DNA of 64,000 nt from Massilia endophytica (GCF_021165955.1 NZ_CP088952.1:2232001-2296000); one strand, 5' to 3'; counted from the stretch's first letter, positions 49,935-60,105 are shown. Numbers and translations are program-made. The notes: generated by a model not told the origin, from the letters alone.

Positions 49935-52309
49935 TTGGTGTAGAGCAGGCCGCGGCCGGTGCCTGAGAAGTAGATCCGGCCGTAGATGTTCTGGTCCGCC
50001 GCCATTACGCCTATGCCGCCGTACTGGTGCGCATCGTCGTTGAAGCGCGTCCAGCTGGCGCCGCCGTCATCCGAACGGTACACGCCCCACTGGCCGTCGG
50101 CCGCACCCGCCACGTAAACCGCGGACGAGTACGGGGCGCCTGCCGCCGCCTTGCCCAACGCGACCAAGGTGGCGCCCTGCACCACCGGTATGAACTGGTT
50201 GCTGCCGCCCCACACTGAGGCGAACCTTGTGATCTTCGTCCAGTTCGCACCTGAATCCGTGGAGTGGTAGATGGCGTTGCCGTCGGCCAGCCAGATGTCG
50301 CCTTCCGCGTTCGGGTTCACTGCGAGTGAGGCATTGCCGAAAGCCGTCACCATCGCTCCCATGTCCTTGAAAGAGGCGCTTTCGGTAAAGGTCCGCCCGC
50401 CGTCCGCCGAATACCAGAAGTGCGCCGTATCGGACCACTGGTTCCACCACGCGCCACCCGAGTTGTAGGCATAGACCTTGTTCGGGTTCCTGCGGTCGGC
50501 TGCGAGGCGGTAGCCGCGGTTGATGCCGACGCCGGAGAGCGCAGGCAGGTTGGTCGGAGTCCATGTTGCGCCGTTGTCCGTGGTGTAGGAGGGCACCGAA
50601 TTGGCGGGCGCCCATACCGCACGGTTGCGGGCGGTGACAACGATGTTCGACTCGCCGCTCGTGTTCTGCGCCCCTTGCGGCAGGCTCGCGAACGCCTCCC
50701 AGGTCTTGCCGCCATCGCCCGACCAGTGAGCCGCAACGGCGCCGCTCCAGTTGACGACGCCAATTGCGGCGATGTAGAGCGGATCGGACCATGCCATGTC
50801 GGCGGAGTTACCGTTGCTCCAGCCCAGGCCCGGCCCCTGTGTCGGCGTGGCGGCAAGGTCGGTATCCACCCAGGTGCCGACGTCGCCCGCGCTGTTGATG
50901 AGGATATAGGGTGCGCCAGCGGGCGGCGTGGCCACGGCAATGGTCGCGGTTTCTTCGATCCCTGCAATCGTTCCTTTCCAGGCCGGCGTGGCCGACGACG
51001 CATCCCAGGTCTCGAGAATGCCGCCGCCATGGACGTGCAGGATGTGATCGGGATTGAAGGGGTCAATCTCCACGTCGTCAACCCAGCCGGAGGCAGTTTC
51101 GCCAGGCGTCATCGCTTCGATTTCGCGCCATGTCTGGCCGCCGTCGTCGGACAGCTGGACGATCTGCTGGCCGTTCCAGTTGCCCCAGGAGTTGGTCACG
51201 CCCAGCGCGATGCGGGTGGAAGCGCCCCTGCCGGACACCGACAGGCCGCCCATACCGAAGTTCGTTCCGCCATCCGGGTCTTCACTTTTGAGCAAGGTCC
51301 AATTGCTGCCGTCGAACTTGTAGAGCCGGGCCGGTCCGCCTGCGCCCGGACCTGCGCCCTGCGTGAACACGACGTAGAACACGCCGTCGTCGGCGCGCAC
51401 CATATGCGGGATGTGATAGCCCTGCACCGGCGTGGCAACCGGCGCCCAGCTCTCGCCGCCGTCCGTGGACTTGTACATGCTCGACGCCAGGCCTGCAACA
51501 CTGGCGTAGTCCGGTGCGATGGCGGCGTAGATGGTCCGGGTTGTGGCGCCGTCCCCGGGATGCTTCTTCGCCTTGTGCGGCCCCTTGATGTCCGTGTCGT
51601 ACACCACCAGTTCCACGCCCATGGCGCTCCCGCCGAAGGCATTGACCTGGTCCTGGGTCATCGTGGCGGCCGACAGCGAGGCCACCTGCGCCCACGTCCG
51701 GCCCGAGTCGGCGCTCTTCCACAGCCCGGCCGTGCGCGATGCATAGAACAGCGTCGATGGCAGGTTCGGATCGACCATGAGGCGCTCGCCCATGGCGCGC
51801 CCGCCATTGTTGCCCCCAACGGGGAACGGCAGGTCGACGTGAGCCCAGTGGTCGCCGCGGTCGCTGGAGATGTAAAGGCGCCCATTGCCTTCGAACGTGT
51901 ACATGCCGGTAACCATGTACACGAGCTGGTCGTCCGTCGGATCGACGGCGATGCTATCCACGCCGTGGAACCTGCTCTCGGCCGCGCCGAAGCCCAGACC
52001 GTCGGTGATCGGCGTCCACGACGAGGTCTTGTGGTTCCAGCGGTAGGCGCCGCCGATGTCGGTGCGGGCGTACAGCACCTTGGGCGAAGCAGGATGGAAG
52101 ATGAGGCCAGTGACGTAGCCGCCACCGCCAAACTTCACGCTGTTCCAGGTGGTGGCTGCGGCATCCGGCACCACGCGGCCACCGGCAAGCAGGCGCGGAG
52201 CGGCGCCACTGTCCGGCGTGCCACTATCGGGGCCGCTGCCTCCACAGGCAGCCAGAAGGCCGGACAGCAGGGCCGGAACGAGAAGGTGGACGGTGTGCTT
52301 CCTGTTCAA
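49931..52309 (-). CDS. GH74 endo-xyloglucanase lipoprotein
   Basis: The 792-residue protein has a lipoprotein signal (PALLSGLLAACGG, lipobox LAAC) and a GH74 double seven-bladed propeller with many Asp-box motifs: 'SSDRGDHWAHV', 'STDGGESWAPV', 'SGDGGKTWEAF', 'SADGGRTFTES', 'SDDGGASWTRF'. GH74 cuts the glucan backbone of xyloglucan. The start chosen is TTG 52309 (LNRKHTVHLL) with GGAGG 8 bases upstream; an in-frame TTG at 52324 lies within that ribosome site. The protein would be on the outer membrane, probably the first enzyme to meet the polymer. Confidence 0.88.
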   Translation of the reverse strand: MNRKHTVHLLVPALLSGLLAACGGSGPDSGTPDSGAAPRLLAGGRVVPDAAATTWNSVKFGGGGYVTGLIFHPASPKVLYARTDIGGAYRWNHKTSSWTPITDGLGFGAAESRFHGVDSIAVDPTDDQLVYMVTGMYTFEGNGRLYISSDRGDHWAHVDLPFPVGGNNGGRAMGERLMVDPNLPSTLFYASRTAGLWKSADSGRTWAQVASLSAATMTQDQVNAFGGSAMGVELVVYDTDIKGPHKAKKHPGDGATTRTIYAAIAPDYASVAGLASSMYKSTDGGESWAPVATPVQGYHIPHMVRADDGVFYVVFTQGAGPGAGGPARLYKFDGSNWTLLKSEDPDGGTNFGMGGLSVSGRGASTRIALGVTNSWGNWNGQQIVQLSDDGGQTWREIEAMTPGETASGWVDDVEIDPFNPDHILHVHGGGILETWDASSATPAWKGTIAGIEETATIAVATPPAGAPYILINSAGDVGTWVDTDLAATPTQGPGLGWSNGNSADMAWSDPLYIAAIGVVNWSGAVAAHWSGDGGKTWEAFASLPQGAQNTSGESNIVVTARNRAVWAPANSVPSYTTDNGATWTPTNLPALSGVGINRGYRLAADRRNPNKVYAYNSGGAWWNQWSDTAHFWYSADGGRTFTESASFKDMGAMVTAFGNASLAVNPNAEGDIWLADGNAIYHSTDSGANWTKITRFASVWGGSNQFIPVVQGATLVALGKAAAGAPYSSAVYVAGAADGQWGVYRSDDGGASWTRFNDDAHQYGGIGVMAADQNIYGRIYFSGTGRGLLYTN

Positions 52310-52424
52310 GATAGACTCCTCCAAGTTGGGCGATAAGTGGAAGAAATGCTACCCCGCTCGCGCCATGCGCGACGTTACGAATTTACACAGCCAAGGTTTC
52401 AAAATCTCTCAGTTGGTCCCTCGA

Positions 52425-52457
52425 AAAGCAATGGCCCCGAACCGGGGCCATTGCTTT
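52425..52457 (-). terminator. Rho-independent terminator after the M1 aminopeptidase
   Basis: AAAGCAATGGCCCCG and its exact complement form a 15-base stem around the 3-base loop AAC. On the minus strand it is followed by TTTT. It is 23 bases after the aminopeptidase stop and ends the leftward transcript. Confidence 0.85.
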
Positions 52458-52479
52458 CATTTCGCTTGCTACTGCACGA

Positions 52480-55098
52480 CTACTTCATGCTGTCGAGGGC
52501 CGGGCCGATCTGCGGCACGAGCAGCGCGCGCTGCTTGGCGCGCACGCGGATTCCGTTGCCGACACGCTTGGCATCGACCAGGGCATCGGCCGAGAAATGC
52601 TCCTTGACGTAGGCTTCCATCCTGTCCGCATCGGCCGCGTTGACCGAGCTGGCGACGACGGCCGGATACATGCGGTTGCCCGCTACCGAGTCCTGGTTCT
52701 TCAGCAGCGCATCGCGGTGCTCGACCGCGAAGGACCAGGCCTGGTCCACGTGCTCCGCCGCAGCCACGCCGGGCACCATCATGCTGGTCAGCTGGATCGG
52801 CAGCTCCGTGGACAGCGCGATCTGCAGCGTGCGTTCGGACAGTTTGGGATCGACCGCCATTGCCAGCGAACGTGCGAAGCGGTTGCGTTCTTCTACTGAC
52901 TGCGCCTTCAGCGCCAGGCCCTTGAGGGCTTCATAAGTCGGCTCGTCCGCATAGCGTCCCACCACCGACATTACGAAGCCGAGCGAGGATGGCGGCAGGC
53001 TGGCCGGGTCGGCCAGGTAGCGCTGGAAGCGCGCACGCGCTTCGGCAATCACTTTCGCATCGCCCGTGCGGCCCAGCACACCGGCCAGCGCTGTGCGCAG
53101 CTGCCTGTCCTCGACGGATTCACCCGGCTTTTCCTCCCAGCCGAGCGCCTGGAACTTTGGCAGCACCAGGTCGGCGATATAGCGGCCAAGACGCTCGCGC
53201 TCCGGCGTGCCTTGCGCCAGGTTGTACAGGTTGCCCACATTGCTGAGCAGAGCGCCCCACACGGCAAGGCGCGGTTCGTCCTTGAACTGGCTGGCCAGCG
53301 CCAGGTAGCGCGCCAGCGGTATACGTTCGCTCGCCACCATGGCCCAGGCATCGCCCAGCAGCTTGACGCGGCTTGCGTCCGGCAGCCTGGTCGCCATGGC
53401 CGCCAGCGCATTGAAGCTGGCGTCGTCGTACTGCACGCGGTAATAGCCCACGCTGTCCGGATCGACGATCAGTTGGCCCTCGCAGCCGGGACGGGTCACG
53501 GTGGTGCTGGCGCCGGAGAGCATGGCGTATTCCGCCTTGCCGCCGACCGTTCCCAGCGCGACCGGAATATGCCACAGGCGCTGCGGCACCGGGCTTCCAT
53601 CCAGCACGAAAGGCTGCTGGGTCAAGGTCACCTTGCGCTGGCCCTTCTCGCAGCGCTGTTCGACCTTCACCACCGGCACGCCCGCCTGGGTCGTCCAGTC
53701 CGAGGCCAGCTTGGCGACCGGCTTGCCGGAGGCCTTCTCCAGCGCCGTCCACAGGTCGGCCGTGGTGGTATTGGAGTACTTGTGCTTGGCCATATAGGCC
53801 CGGATGCCCGTGCGGAAGGCATCTTCGCCGAGATAGGCTTCGAGCATGTGCAGGAAGGCCTGTCCCTTGCCGTAGGTGATGGCGTCGAACACGCTGTTGG
53901 CCTGCTCTTCGTTTTCCACCTTGGTCTGGATCGGGTGGGTGGTGGCGCGCGCGTCGAGGTTCATCACGCTCTCGCGATCGACCATCGCGTCGAGCTGCAC
54001 ACGCCACTCGGGATGGAAGTGGGCCGTGGCCTTGGCTGCCATCCAGGATGCGAAGCCTTCATTCAGCCAGAGGTTGTCCCACCAGGCCATGGTGACCAGG
54101 TTGCCGAACCACTGGTGGGCCACCTCGTGCGCGGTCACGGCGAAGACGGTCTGCCTGGTGCTGTCCGGGTTCTTCTTCGGGTCGTACAGCAGTGTGGCTT
54201 CGTTGTAGACGATGCCGCCCCAGTTTTCCATCGCCCCGTTCATGCCGGGAATGGCAATCTGGTCCAGCTTGGCCAGCGGGTACGGCACGCCGAAGTAGTT
54301 GTTGTAGTAGTGCAGAAGGTCCTTGGAAGCATCCAGCGCGAACTGCGTCGAGCCTTCCTTGCCGATGGTGGAGACGACGCCGATTTCCACGCCGTCCTGC
54401 GTGCCTACGTTGCGCGCCATCTCGCCTGCGACCAGCACAAACAGATAGCTCGGCATCTTCGGCGTGACGCCGAAGGATACGCGCTGAAGGCCATTCGGGA
54501 GAGTCTCCTGTTTTTCGGCCGGGGTGTTGGAGAAGGCCTTGAAGCTGGCCGGCACGTCCACGGTGAGCTTGAACTTCGCGCGGAACGCCGGCTCGTCCCA
54601 GGTGGGCAGCAGGCGGCGCGCGTCGGTCGGCTCCATGGTCGTAGCCAGCAGGGACTTGTTGTCCGCGCCGTTCTTGTATTTCAGGTAGAACAGGCCGCGC
54701 GGCTCGCGGTTCACCACGCCGCGGAACTTGAGCGAGAGCGTGTATTTCCCTGGCGCCAGCGGCTTCGGCAGTTTGAAGCTGAGGGTCTGCGCTTCCTTGT
54801 CGAGCATCGGCGCCAGCGTGGTTTCGGCCAGGCCCTTGCCGCTCAGGGTAGCCCCGTCGATCTCCATGTTCAAGGCATTGAGCATGATGGCCGACGTGGT
54901 CTTCCTTACCTCGATTTCGACCGTTTCCGAACCGCTGAAGGTGTTGTTCGCCACATCCGGCACCAGGTGCGCCGTGTACTGGATCGGTACTACGTCCTTG
55001 GGCAGCTTGCCCGGGGTGGCGGCAAAGGAAAACGGCGCTTCGGCCTGGGCGCCTACGGCGGCCAGCGACAAGGCAATTGCGGTCAACGGAAGTCTCAT
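52480..55098 (-). CDS. Periplasmic M1-family aminopeptidase
   Basis: The 872-residue protein has a signal peptide (MRLPLTAIALSLAAVGAQA), the M1 exopeptidase motif GAMENWG, zinc motif HEVAHQW with a Glu 18 residues on in 'NLWLNEGFASW', and a C-terminal ERAP1-like helical domain. It is a zinc aminopeptidase that trims N-terminal residues from peptides; the signal peptide suggests a periplasmic role. It follows the lpd gene by 37 bases and may be cotranscribed with the bkd operon. AGAGAGAAT lies before the ATG. Confidence 0.92.
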   Translation of the reverse strand: MRLPLTAIALSLAAVGAQAEAPFSFAATPGKLPKDVVPIQYTAHLVPDVANNTFSGSETVEIEVRKTTSAIMLNALNMEIDGATLSGKGLAETTLAPMLDKEAQTLSFKLPKPLAPGKYTLSLKFRGVVNREPRGLFYLKYKNGADNKSLLATTMEPTDARRLLPTWDEPAFRAKFKLTVDVPASFKAFSNTPAEKQETLPNGLQRVSFGVTPKMPSYLFVLVAGEMARNVGTQDGVEIGVVSTIGKEGSTQFALDASKDLLHYYNNYFGVPYPLAKLDQIAIPGMNGAMENWGGIVYNEATLLYDPKKNPDSTRQTVFAVTAHEVAHQWFGNLVTMAWWDNLWLNEGFASWMAAKATAHFHPEWRVQLDAMVDRESVMNLDARATTHPIQTKVENEEQANSVFDAITYGKGQAFLHMLEAYLGEDAFRTGIRAYMAKHKYSNTTTADLWTALEKASGKPVAKLASDWTTQAGVPVVKVEQRCEKGQRKVTLTQQPFVLDGSPVPQRLWHIPVALGTVGGKAEYAMLSGASTTVTRPGCEGQLIVDPDSVGYYRVQYDDASFNALAAMATRLPDASRVKLLGDAWAMVASERIPLARYLALASQFKDEPRLAVWGALLSNVGNLYNLAQGTPERERLGRYIADLVLPKFQALGWEEKPGESVEDRQLRTALAGVLGRTGDAKVIAEARARFQRYLADPASLPPSSLGFVMSVVGRYADEPTYEALKGLALKAQSVEERNRFARSLAMAVDPKLSERTLQIALSTELPIQLTSMMVPGVAAAEHVDQAWSFAVEHRDALLKNQDSVAGNRMYPAVVASSVNAADADRMEAYVKEHFSADALVDAKRVGNGIRVRAKQRALLVPQIGPALDSMK

Positions 55099-55135
55099 GG
55101 ATTCTCTCTAGTTTGAAATTGTATGGATTGCTCTG

Positions 55136-56533
55136 TCAAATATGAAGGGCGTGCCCCAGCGCGCGCAGGGCCGCCTCCTGGATCGCCTCGCCCAGGGTGG
55201 GATGCGCGTGAATCGTGCCTGCCACATCTTCCAGCGTCGCCCCCATCTCGATGGACTGGGCAAACGCCGCGGAAAGCTCGGACACCGCCTTCCCCACCGC
55301 CTGCCAGCCCAGGATCAGGTGGTTGTCCCTGCGCGCCACCACCCGCACGAATCCGTCTTTCGATTCGAGCGACATGGCGCGGCCGTTGGCGGAGGACGGG
55401 AACAGGGCGTCGATGCAATCGATGCCCTGCGCGCGCGCCTGCTGGGGAGTTGCGCCGACCACCACCACTTCGGGATCGGTGAAGCACACCGCGGCGATGG
55501 AGGCCGGGCTGAAATGACGGCGCTTGCCGCTGATGATCTCGGCCACCATCTCGCCTTGCGCCATGGCGCGGTGAGCCAGCATCGGCTCGCCGGTTACGTC
55601 GCCGATGGCCCACACATCGCGCATGGAGGTGCGGCACTGGTCGTCGACCTTGATGAAATGGCCGTCCATGTCGATGCGCAGCTTTTCGAGTCCGAAGCCG
55701 CGCGTGCTCGGCCTCCGTCCCACGGCGACGAGCACCTGGTCCGCAGCCAATTCCGACTCCTCGCCTGCGGCATTGCGGATGCGCACCGCATCGCCCGCCT
55801 CGTTCAGGCCAAGCACCGAAGTCCCAAGGTGGGCTTCGACACCCAGGCCCTTGAGCGCAATGGCCACGGGGCGGGTCAGGTCGGCGTCGTAGGCAGGCAG
55901 GATGCGCTCCTGCGCCTCCACCACCTGCACCTGAGCTCCAAGCTTCGCGTAGGCGATGCCCAGTTCGAGACCGATATAGCCTGCGCCCACCACCACCAGC
56001 CTGCCGGGCACGGTCTTTGGCGAAAGCGCTTCCGTAGCGCTGATCACCCTTCCCCCAAAGGGCATGAAGGGCAGCTCGGTGGCGTGCGAGCCGGTGGCGA
56101 TCAACAGGTGCTGGCAGCCGATGCGCTGGGGAGTCTCCCCGTCGCGAATCACTTCGACGGTCTTGCCGTCGACGATATTGGCCCAGCCCTTGACGACACG
56201 CACGCCGCTTTTCTTCAGCAGCGCCGCAACGCCGCCCGTCAGGCGGCCGACGATGCCGTCTTTCCAGAGCACCGTCTGGCCGATGTCGATACGCGCCGAC
56301 TGCACGGAAATGCCCAGCGAGGAGCCGCTTGCGAAATGGCTGGCTTTTTCGAACTCCTCGGCCGCATGGATCAGGGCCTTGGAAGGGATGCAGCCGACAT
56401 TGAGGCAGGTGCCGCCCAGTTCACCGGCTTCGACCAGGGTGGTGGCAATGCCAAGCTGGCCGGCGCGGATGGCTGCGATATAGCCGCCAGGACCGCCGCC
56501 GATCACCAGCAGCGTAGTGGTGTGTTGATTCAT
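55136..56533 (-). CDS. lpdV: Dihydrolipoyl dehydrogenase (E3, LpdV type)
   Basis: The 465-residue flavoprotein has the FAD site 'VIGGGPGGYIAAI', the redox pair in 'GGTCLNVGCIPSKALI', an NAD site 'VVVGAGYIGLELG', and the C-terminal catalytic 'IHAHPTLGEAI'. It reoxidises the lipoyl group of E2 with NAD. It is the last gene of the bkd operon, 3 bases after E2; LpdV is the form dedicated to the branched-chain complex. Confidence 0.92.
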   Translation of the reverse strand: MNQHTTTLLVIGGGPGGYIAAIRAGQLGIATTLVEAGELGGTCLNVGCIPSKALIHAAEEFEKASHFASGSSLGISVQSARIDIGQTVLWKDGIVGRLTGGVAALLKKSGVRVVKGWANIVDGKTVEVIRDGETPQRIGCQHLLIATGSHATELPFMPFGGRVISATEALSPKTVPGRLVVVGAGYIGLELGIAYAKLGAQVQVVEAQERILPAYDADLTRPVAIALKGLGVEAHLGTSVLGLNEAGDAVRIRNAAGEESELAADQVLVAVGRRPSTRGFGLEKLRIDMDGHFIKVDDQCRTSMRDVWAIGDVTGEPMLAHRAMAQGEMVAEIISGKRRHFSPASIAAVCFTDPEVVVVGATPQQARAQGIDCIDALFPSSANGRAMSLESKDGFVRVVARRDNHLILGWQAVGKAVSELSAAFAQSIEMGATLEDVAGTIHAHPTLGEAIQEAALRALGHALHI

Positions 56534-56536
56534 CGA

Positions 56537-57838
56537 TTACTCCACAAAGAGCATGGCTGGACATTCCAGCAAGGCGCGGATGGCTTGCACGAACTGGGCC
56601 GCATGCATGCCGTCGACCACGCGGTGATCGAAGGAGGACGAGAGGTTCATCATCTTGCGGATGACCACTGCCCCTTGGCGCACCATGGGCCGCTCCACGA
56701 TCTTGTTGACGCCGATGATGGCGACTTCGGGATGGTTGATCACAGGCGTGGTGACGATGCCGCCCAAGGCGCCCAGGCTGGAGATGGTGATCGTGGACCC
56801 GGACAGCTCCTCGCGAGTGGCCTTGCCGGTGCGCGCGGCATCGGCAAGGCGCACGATTTCGGCGCCGCAGGCCCACAGGTCGCGCGCCTCGGCGTGGCGC
56901 ATCACGGACACCATCAGCCCGGCATCGGTCTGCGTTGCGACGCCGAGATGGACAGCGCCGTACTGCGTGACGACACCGGCATCGTCGTCGAAGCGCGCGT
57001 TCATCTGCGGGAACTGGCGCAGCGCGATGACGAGCGCCCGCGCCAGCAATGGCAGCAAGGTGAGCTTGCCGCGCTCCCTGCCCCACTGTTCGTTCAGGCG
57101 CGCACGCAGGTTCTCAAGCTCCGTGACGTCGATCTCTTCGACATAGGAGAAGTGAGGAATGCGGCGCTTCGACTCCTGCATCTTCTGCGCGATCTTGCGG
57201 CGCAGGCCGATCAGCGGAATGGCCTGCTCGGCGTGGTTCTCCCGGTAGCCGCCCGCCACAGCGGACGGTGCGCCCTGGACGCCGCGCGCGGCGTAGGCGT
57301 CGAGATCCGCTTGCAGAATGCGGCCTGCCGGGCCGGTGCCGTGGACGAACTGCAGTTCAATGCCCATGTCCCACGCGCGCTTGCGGATTGCAGGGGAAGC
57401 CAGCGGGCGTTCGCCGGGTTCGCGCGCCACCCTTGCAGCCGATTGCGCCACAGGGGCAGCGGCAGCAGGCGCCGCCGGTTTTACCGCGGCGGGAGCCGCT
57501 GCGGGCGCCGGAGCCACGGGGGCTGGCGCCGGAGCTGGAGCCGCCGCCGCCGGCTTGGCCGGAGCAGCAGGAGCATGCGCTTTCAGATTGCCCTCGCCCT
57601 CCACTTCAATATGGATCAGGTCCGCCCCAACGGCCATCACCTGCCCCGCCGCGCCGCCCAGCATGGCCACGGTGCCGTGAACCGGCGAAGGAATCTCGAT
57701 GGTGGCCTTGTCGGTCATGACATCGCACAGGATCAAATCTTCGGTGACGGTGTCGCCCACCTTCACATGCCACATGACCAGTTCAACTTCCGCGATGCCC
57801 TCGCCGATGTCCGGCATCTTGATGACGTGAATACCCAT
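56537..57838 (-). CDS. bkdB: Branched-chain 2-oxoacid dehydrogenase E2 (acyltransferase)
   Basis: The 433-residue protein has an N-terminal lipoyl domain with Lys44 in 'VMTDKATIEI', an Ala/Pro-rich linker, an E1/E3-binding domain ('LASPAIRKRAWDMGIEL') and a C-terminal catalytic domain with 'SFDHRVVDGMHAAQF' (His and Asp). It transfers acyl groups from E1 to CoA. The start is the ATG at 57838; the longer frame reads back into E1-beta. Composition of the complex points to branched-chain substrates. Confidence 0.92.
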   Translation of the reverse strand: MGIHVIKMPDIGEGIAEVELVMWHVKVGDTVTEDLILCDVMTDKATIEIPSPVHGTVAMLGGAAGQVMAVGADLIHIEVEGEGNLKAHAPAAPAKPAAAAPAPAPAPVAPAPAAAPAAVKPAAPAAAAPVAQSAARVAREPGERPLASPAIRKRAWDMGIELQFVHGTGPAGRILQADLDAYAARGVQGAPSAVAGGYRENHAEQAIPLIGLRRKIAQKMQESKRRIPHFSYVEEIDVTELENLRARLNEQWGRERGKLTLLPLLARALVIALRQFPQMNARFDDDAGVVTQYGAVHLGVATQTDAGLMVSVMRHAEARDLWACGAEIVRLADAARTGKATREELSGSTITISSLGALGGIVTTPVINHPEVAIIGVNKIVERPMVRQGAVVIRKMMNLSSSFDHRVVDGMHAAQFVQAIRALLECPAMLFVE

Positions 57839-57839
57839 C

Positions 57840-58871
57840 TTATGCCTCCACCGTGCGTTTGAACGCGGCGCCAACGCGCGCCGGTCCCGGGAAATACGCC
57901 CATTCCTGCGCATGCGGGTATGGGGTATCCCAGCCCGTCACACGCTCGATCGGCGCTTCCAGATGGTAGAAGCAATGTTCCTGCACCAGCGACACCAGTT
58001 CGGCGCCGAAACCGCAGGTGCGCGTGGCCTCGTGCACCACCACGCAGCGGCCGGTTTTCTTCACCGACTCCACAATGGTCTCCAGGTCCAGCGGCCAGAG
58101 GCTGCGCAGGTCGATGATCTCGGCATCGATGCCGGTCTCCCGCGCCGCCGCCTCGCATACCCATACCATGGTGCCGTAGGCGAGCACCGTGAGCTGCTTG
58201 CCGGGCCTGAAAATGGCCGCCTTGTCGAGCGGCACGGTGTAATAGCCCTCAGGCACCTCGCCCATCGGATTCTGGGACCAGGGCACGACCGGCCTGTCGT
58301 GGTGGCCGTCGAACGGCCCGTTGTACAGGCGCTTCGGCTCAAGGAAGATCACCGGATCGTCGTTCTCGATCGACGAAATCAGGAGGCCCTTTGCATCGTA
58401 AGGATTGGACGGCATCACCGTGCGCAGGCCGCACACGTGCGCGAAGACCGCCTCCGGGCTCTGGCTGTGCGTCTGGCCGCCATAGATGCCGCCGCCGCAG
58501 GGCGTACGGATGGTGATCGGCGCTGTGAAGTCGCCCGCCGAACGGAAGCGCAGGCGCGCCGCTTCGGACACGATCTGGTCGTAGGCCGGATAGATATAGT
58601 CCGCAAACTGGATCTCGATGCACGGCCGCAGGCCGTAGGCGCCCATGCCGATCGCCACGCCAACGATGCCCCCTTCGGAAATCGGCGTATCGAACACGCG
58701 CGACTTGCCGTATTTCTTCTGCAGGCCTTCGGTGCAGCGGAATACGCCGCCGAAATAGCCTACGTCCTGGCCGAAGACCACGACGTTTTCATCCTTCTCC
58801 ATCATCACATCCATGGCCGAACGCAGCGCCTGGATCATGGTCATGGAAGTTTTCACTGTGTTTTCCGCCAT
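57840..58871 (-). CDS. bkdA2: Branched-chain 2-oxoacid dehydrogenase E1 beta subunit
   Basis: The 343-residue protein has the transketolase central-type pyrimidine domain ('VFGQDVGYFGGVFRCTEGL', 'FDTPISEGGIVGVAIGMG') and a C-terminal domain ('CVVVHEATRTCGFGAEL'). With E1 alpha it binds thiamine diphosphate and decarboxylates branched-chain 2-oxoacids. It starts 1 base after the alpha stop and ends 1 base before E2. Confidence 0.93.
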   Translation of the reverse strand: MAENTVKTSMTMIQALRSAMDVMMEKDENVVVFGQDVGYFGGVFRCTEGLQKKYGKSRVFDTPISEGGIVGVAIGMGAYGLRPCIEIQFADYIYPAYDQIVSEAARLRFRSAGDFTAPITIRTPCGGGIYGGQTHSQSPEAVFAHVCGLRTVMPSNPYDAKGLLISSIENDDPVIFLEPKRLYNGPFDGHHDRPVVPWSQNPMGEVPEGYYTVPLDKAAIFRPGKQLTVLAYGTMVWVCEAAARETGIDAEIIDLRSLWPLDLETIVESVKKTGRCVVVHEATRTCGFGAELVSLVQEHCFYHLEAPIERVTGWDTPYPHAQEWAYFPGPARVGAAFKRTVEA

Positions 58872-58872
58872 C

Positions 58873-60105
58873 TCAGATCCCCAGTTGCTGACGTTGTACG
58901 CGCAGGTGTTCAGGCATGTCCTTGTATATGCCGTCGAACATTTCCGCGGGACTGAAGGTGTGGCCGCTGGCCATGGTGCCGTACTGCTCGGCCTCCTTCT
59001 GCGCGGCCAGCACTTCGGCCTCCAGGCGCTTCTGCGTTTCCTCGTGCTCCTGTTCGGACCACGCGCCAGCTTTGATCAGGTACTGCTTGAGGCGTGCTAT
59101 GGGGTCGCCCAGCGGGAAATGCGACCAGTCGTCGCCGGGGCGGTACTTCGAGGGATCGTCCGAAGTCGAATGCGGGCCGGCGCGGTAGGTCACCCACTCG
59201 ATGAGGCATGGTCCGAGGTTGCGGCGCGCGCGTTCGGCGGCCCAGCAGGACGCGGCATACACCGCCAGGAAGTCATTGCCGTCCACGCGCAGCGACGCGA
59301 TGCCGCAGCCTACGCCGCGTGCCGCAAAGGTGGTGTCCTCGCCGCCCGCGATGGCCTGGAAGGTCGAAATGGCCCACTGGTTGTTGACCACGTTGAGTAT
59401 GACGGGGGCACGGTACACGTGGGCGAAGGTCAATGCGGTGTCGAAGTCCGCCTCCGCCGTGGCGCCGTCCCCGATCCATGCCGAGGCGATCTTGGTATCG
59501 CCCTTGATCGCCGAGGCCATGCCCCAACCCACGGCCTGGATGTACTGCGTCGCCAGGTTGCCGGAGATGGAGAAGAAGCCTGCCTTCTTCACCGAATACA
59601 TCACGGGCAGCTGCCTGCCCTTGAGCGGGTCGCGCTCGTTCGACATGAGCTGGCAGATCATGTCCACCAGCGGGTAGTCGCGCACGATGAGGATGCTCTG
59701 CTGGCGATAGGTGGGGAAACACATGTCGTCCACGTTCAGCGCCAGCGCCTGCGCGGTGCCGATGGCCTCTTCGCCCAGGCTCTGCATGTAGAAAGACATC
59801 TTCTTCTGGCGCTGCGCCATCAGCATGCGGCTGTCGAAGATGCGGGTCTTCATCATGGCGCGCAGGCCCTTGCGCACGACCTCGATATCGATCTGCGGGG
59901 CCCAGGGCCCAACGGCATTGCCCTCGGCATCGAGCACGCTGACCAGGGAGTACGCAAGATCGCGCGTATCCATGGGCGCCACGTCCACCTCGGGACGGCG
60001 CACTGCGCCGGCCGGCGACAGGCGCAAATAGGAAAAATCGGTTGCACAGCCTGGACGTCCCGTCGGTTCGGGCACGTGCAGGCGAAGCGGTTCGCCCTTG
60101 CTCAT
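58873..60105 (-). CDS. bkdA1: Branched-chain 2-oxoacid dehydrogenase E1 alpha subunit
   Basis: The 410-residue protein has the thiamine-diphosphate motif 'AWIGDGATAEADF' ending in 'VVNNQWAIS' about 30 residues on, and the E1-alpha phosphorylation-loop region 'RAGPHSTSDDPSKYR'. It is the first gene of the bkdA1-A2-B-lpdV operon for degradation of leucine, isoleucine and valine. AAGGAATC precedes the ATG. A palindrome lies 15 bases upstream. Confidence 0.93.
   Translation of the reverse strand: MSKGEPLRLHVPEPTGRPGCATDFSYLRLSPAGAVRRPEVDVAPMDTRDLAYSLVSVLDAEGNAVGPWAPQIDIEVVRKGLRAMMKTRIFDSRMLMAQRQKKMSFYMQSLGEEAIGTAQALALNVDDMCFPTYRQQSILIVRDYPLVDMICQLMSNERDPLKGRQLPVMYSVKKAGFFSISGNLATQYIQAVGWGMASAIKGDTKIASAWIGDGATAEADFDTALTFAHVYRAPVILNVVNNQWAISTFQAIAGGEDTTFAARGVGCGIASLRVDGNDFLAVYAASCWAAERARRNLGPCLIEWVTYRAGPHSTSDDPSKYRPGDDWSHFPLGDPIARLKQYLIKAGAWSEQEHEETQKRLEAEVLAAQKEAEQYGTMASGHTFSPAEMFDGIYKDMPEHLRVQRQQLGI

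Noticed and set aside
55142..57862. 906-codon open frame on the plus strand
   Set aside because: Antisense to lpdV and the E2 gene.
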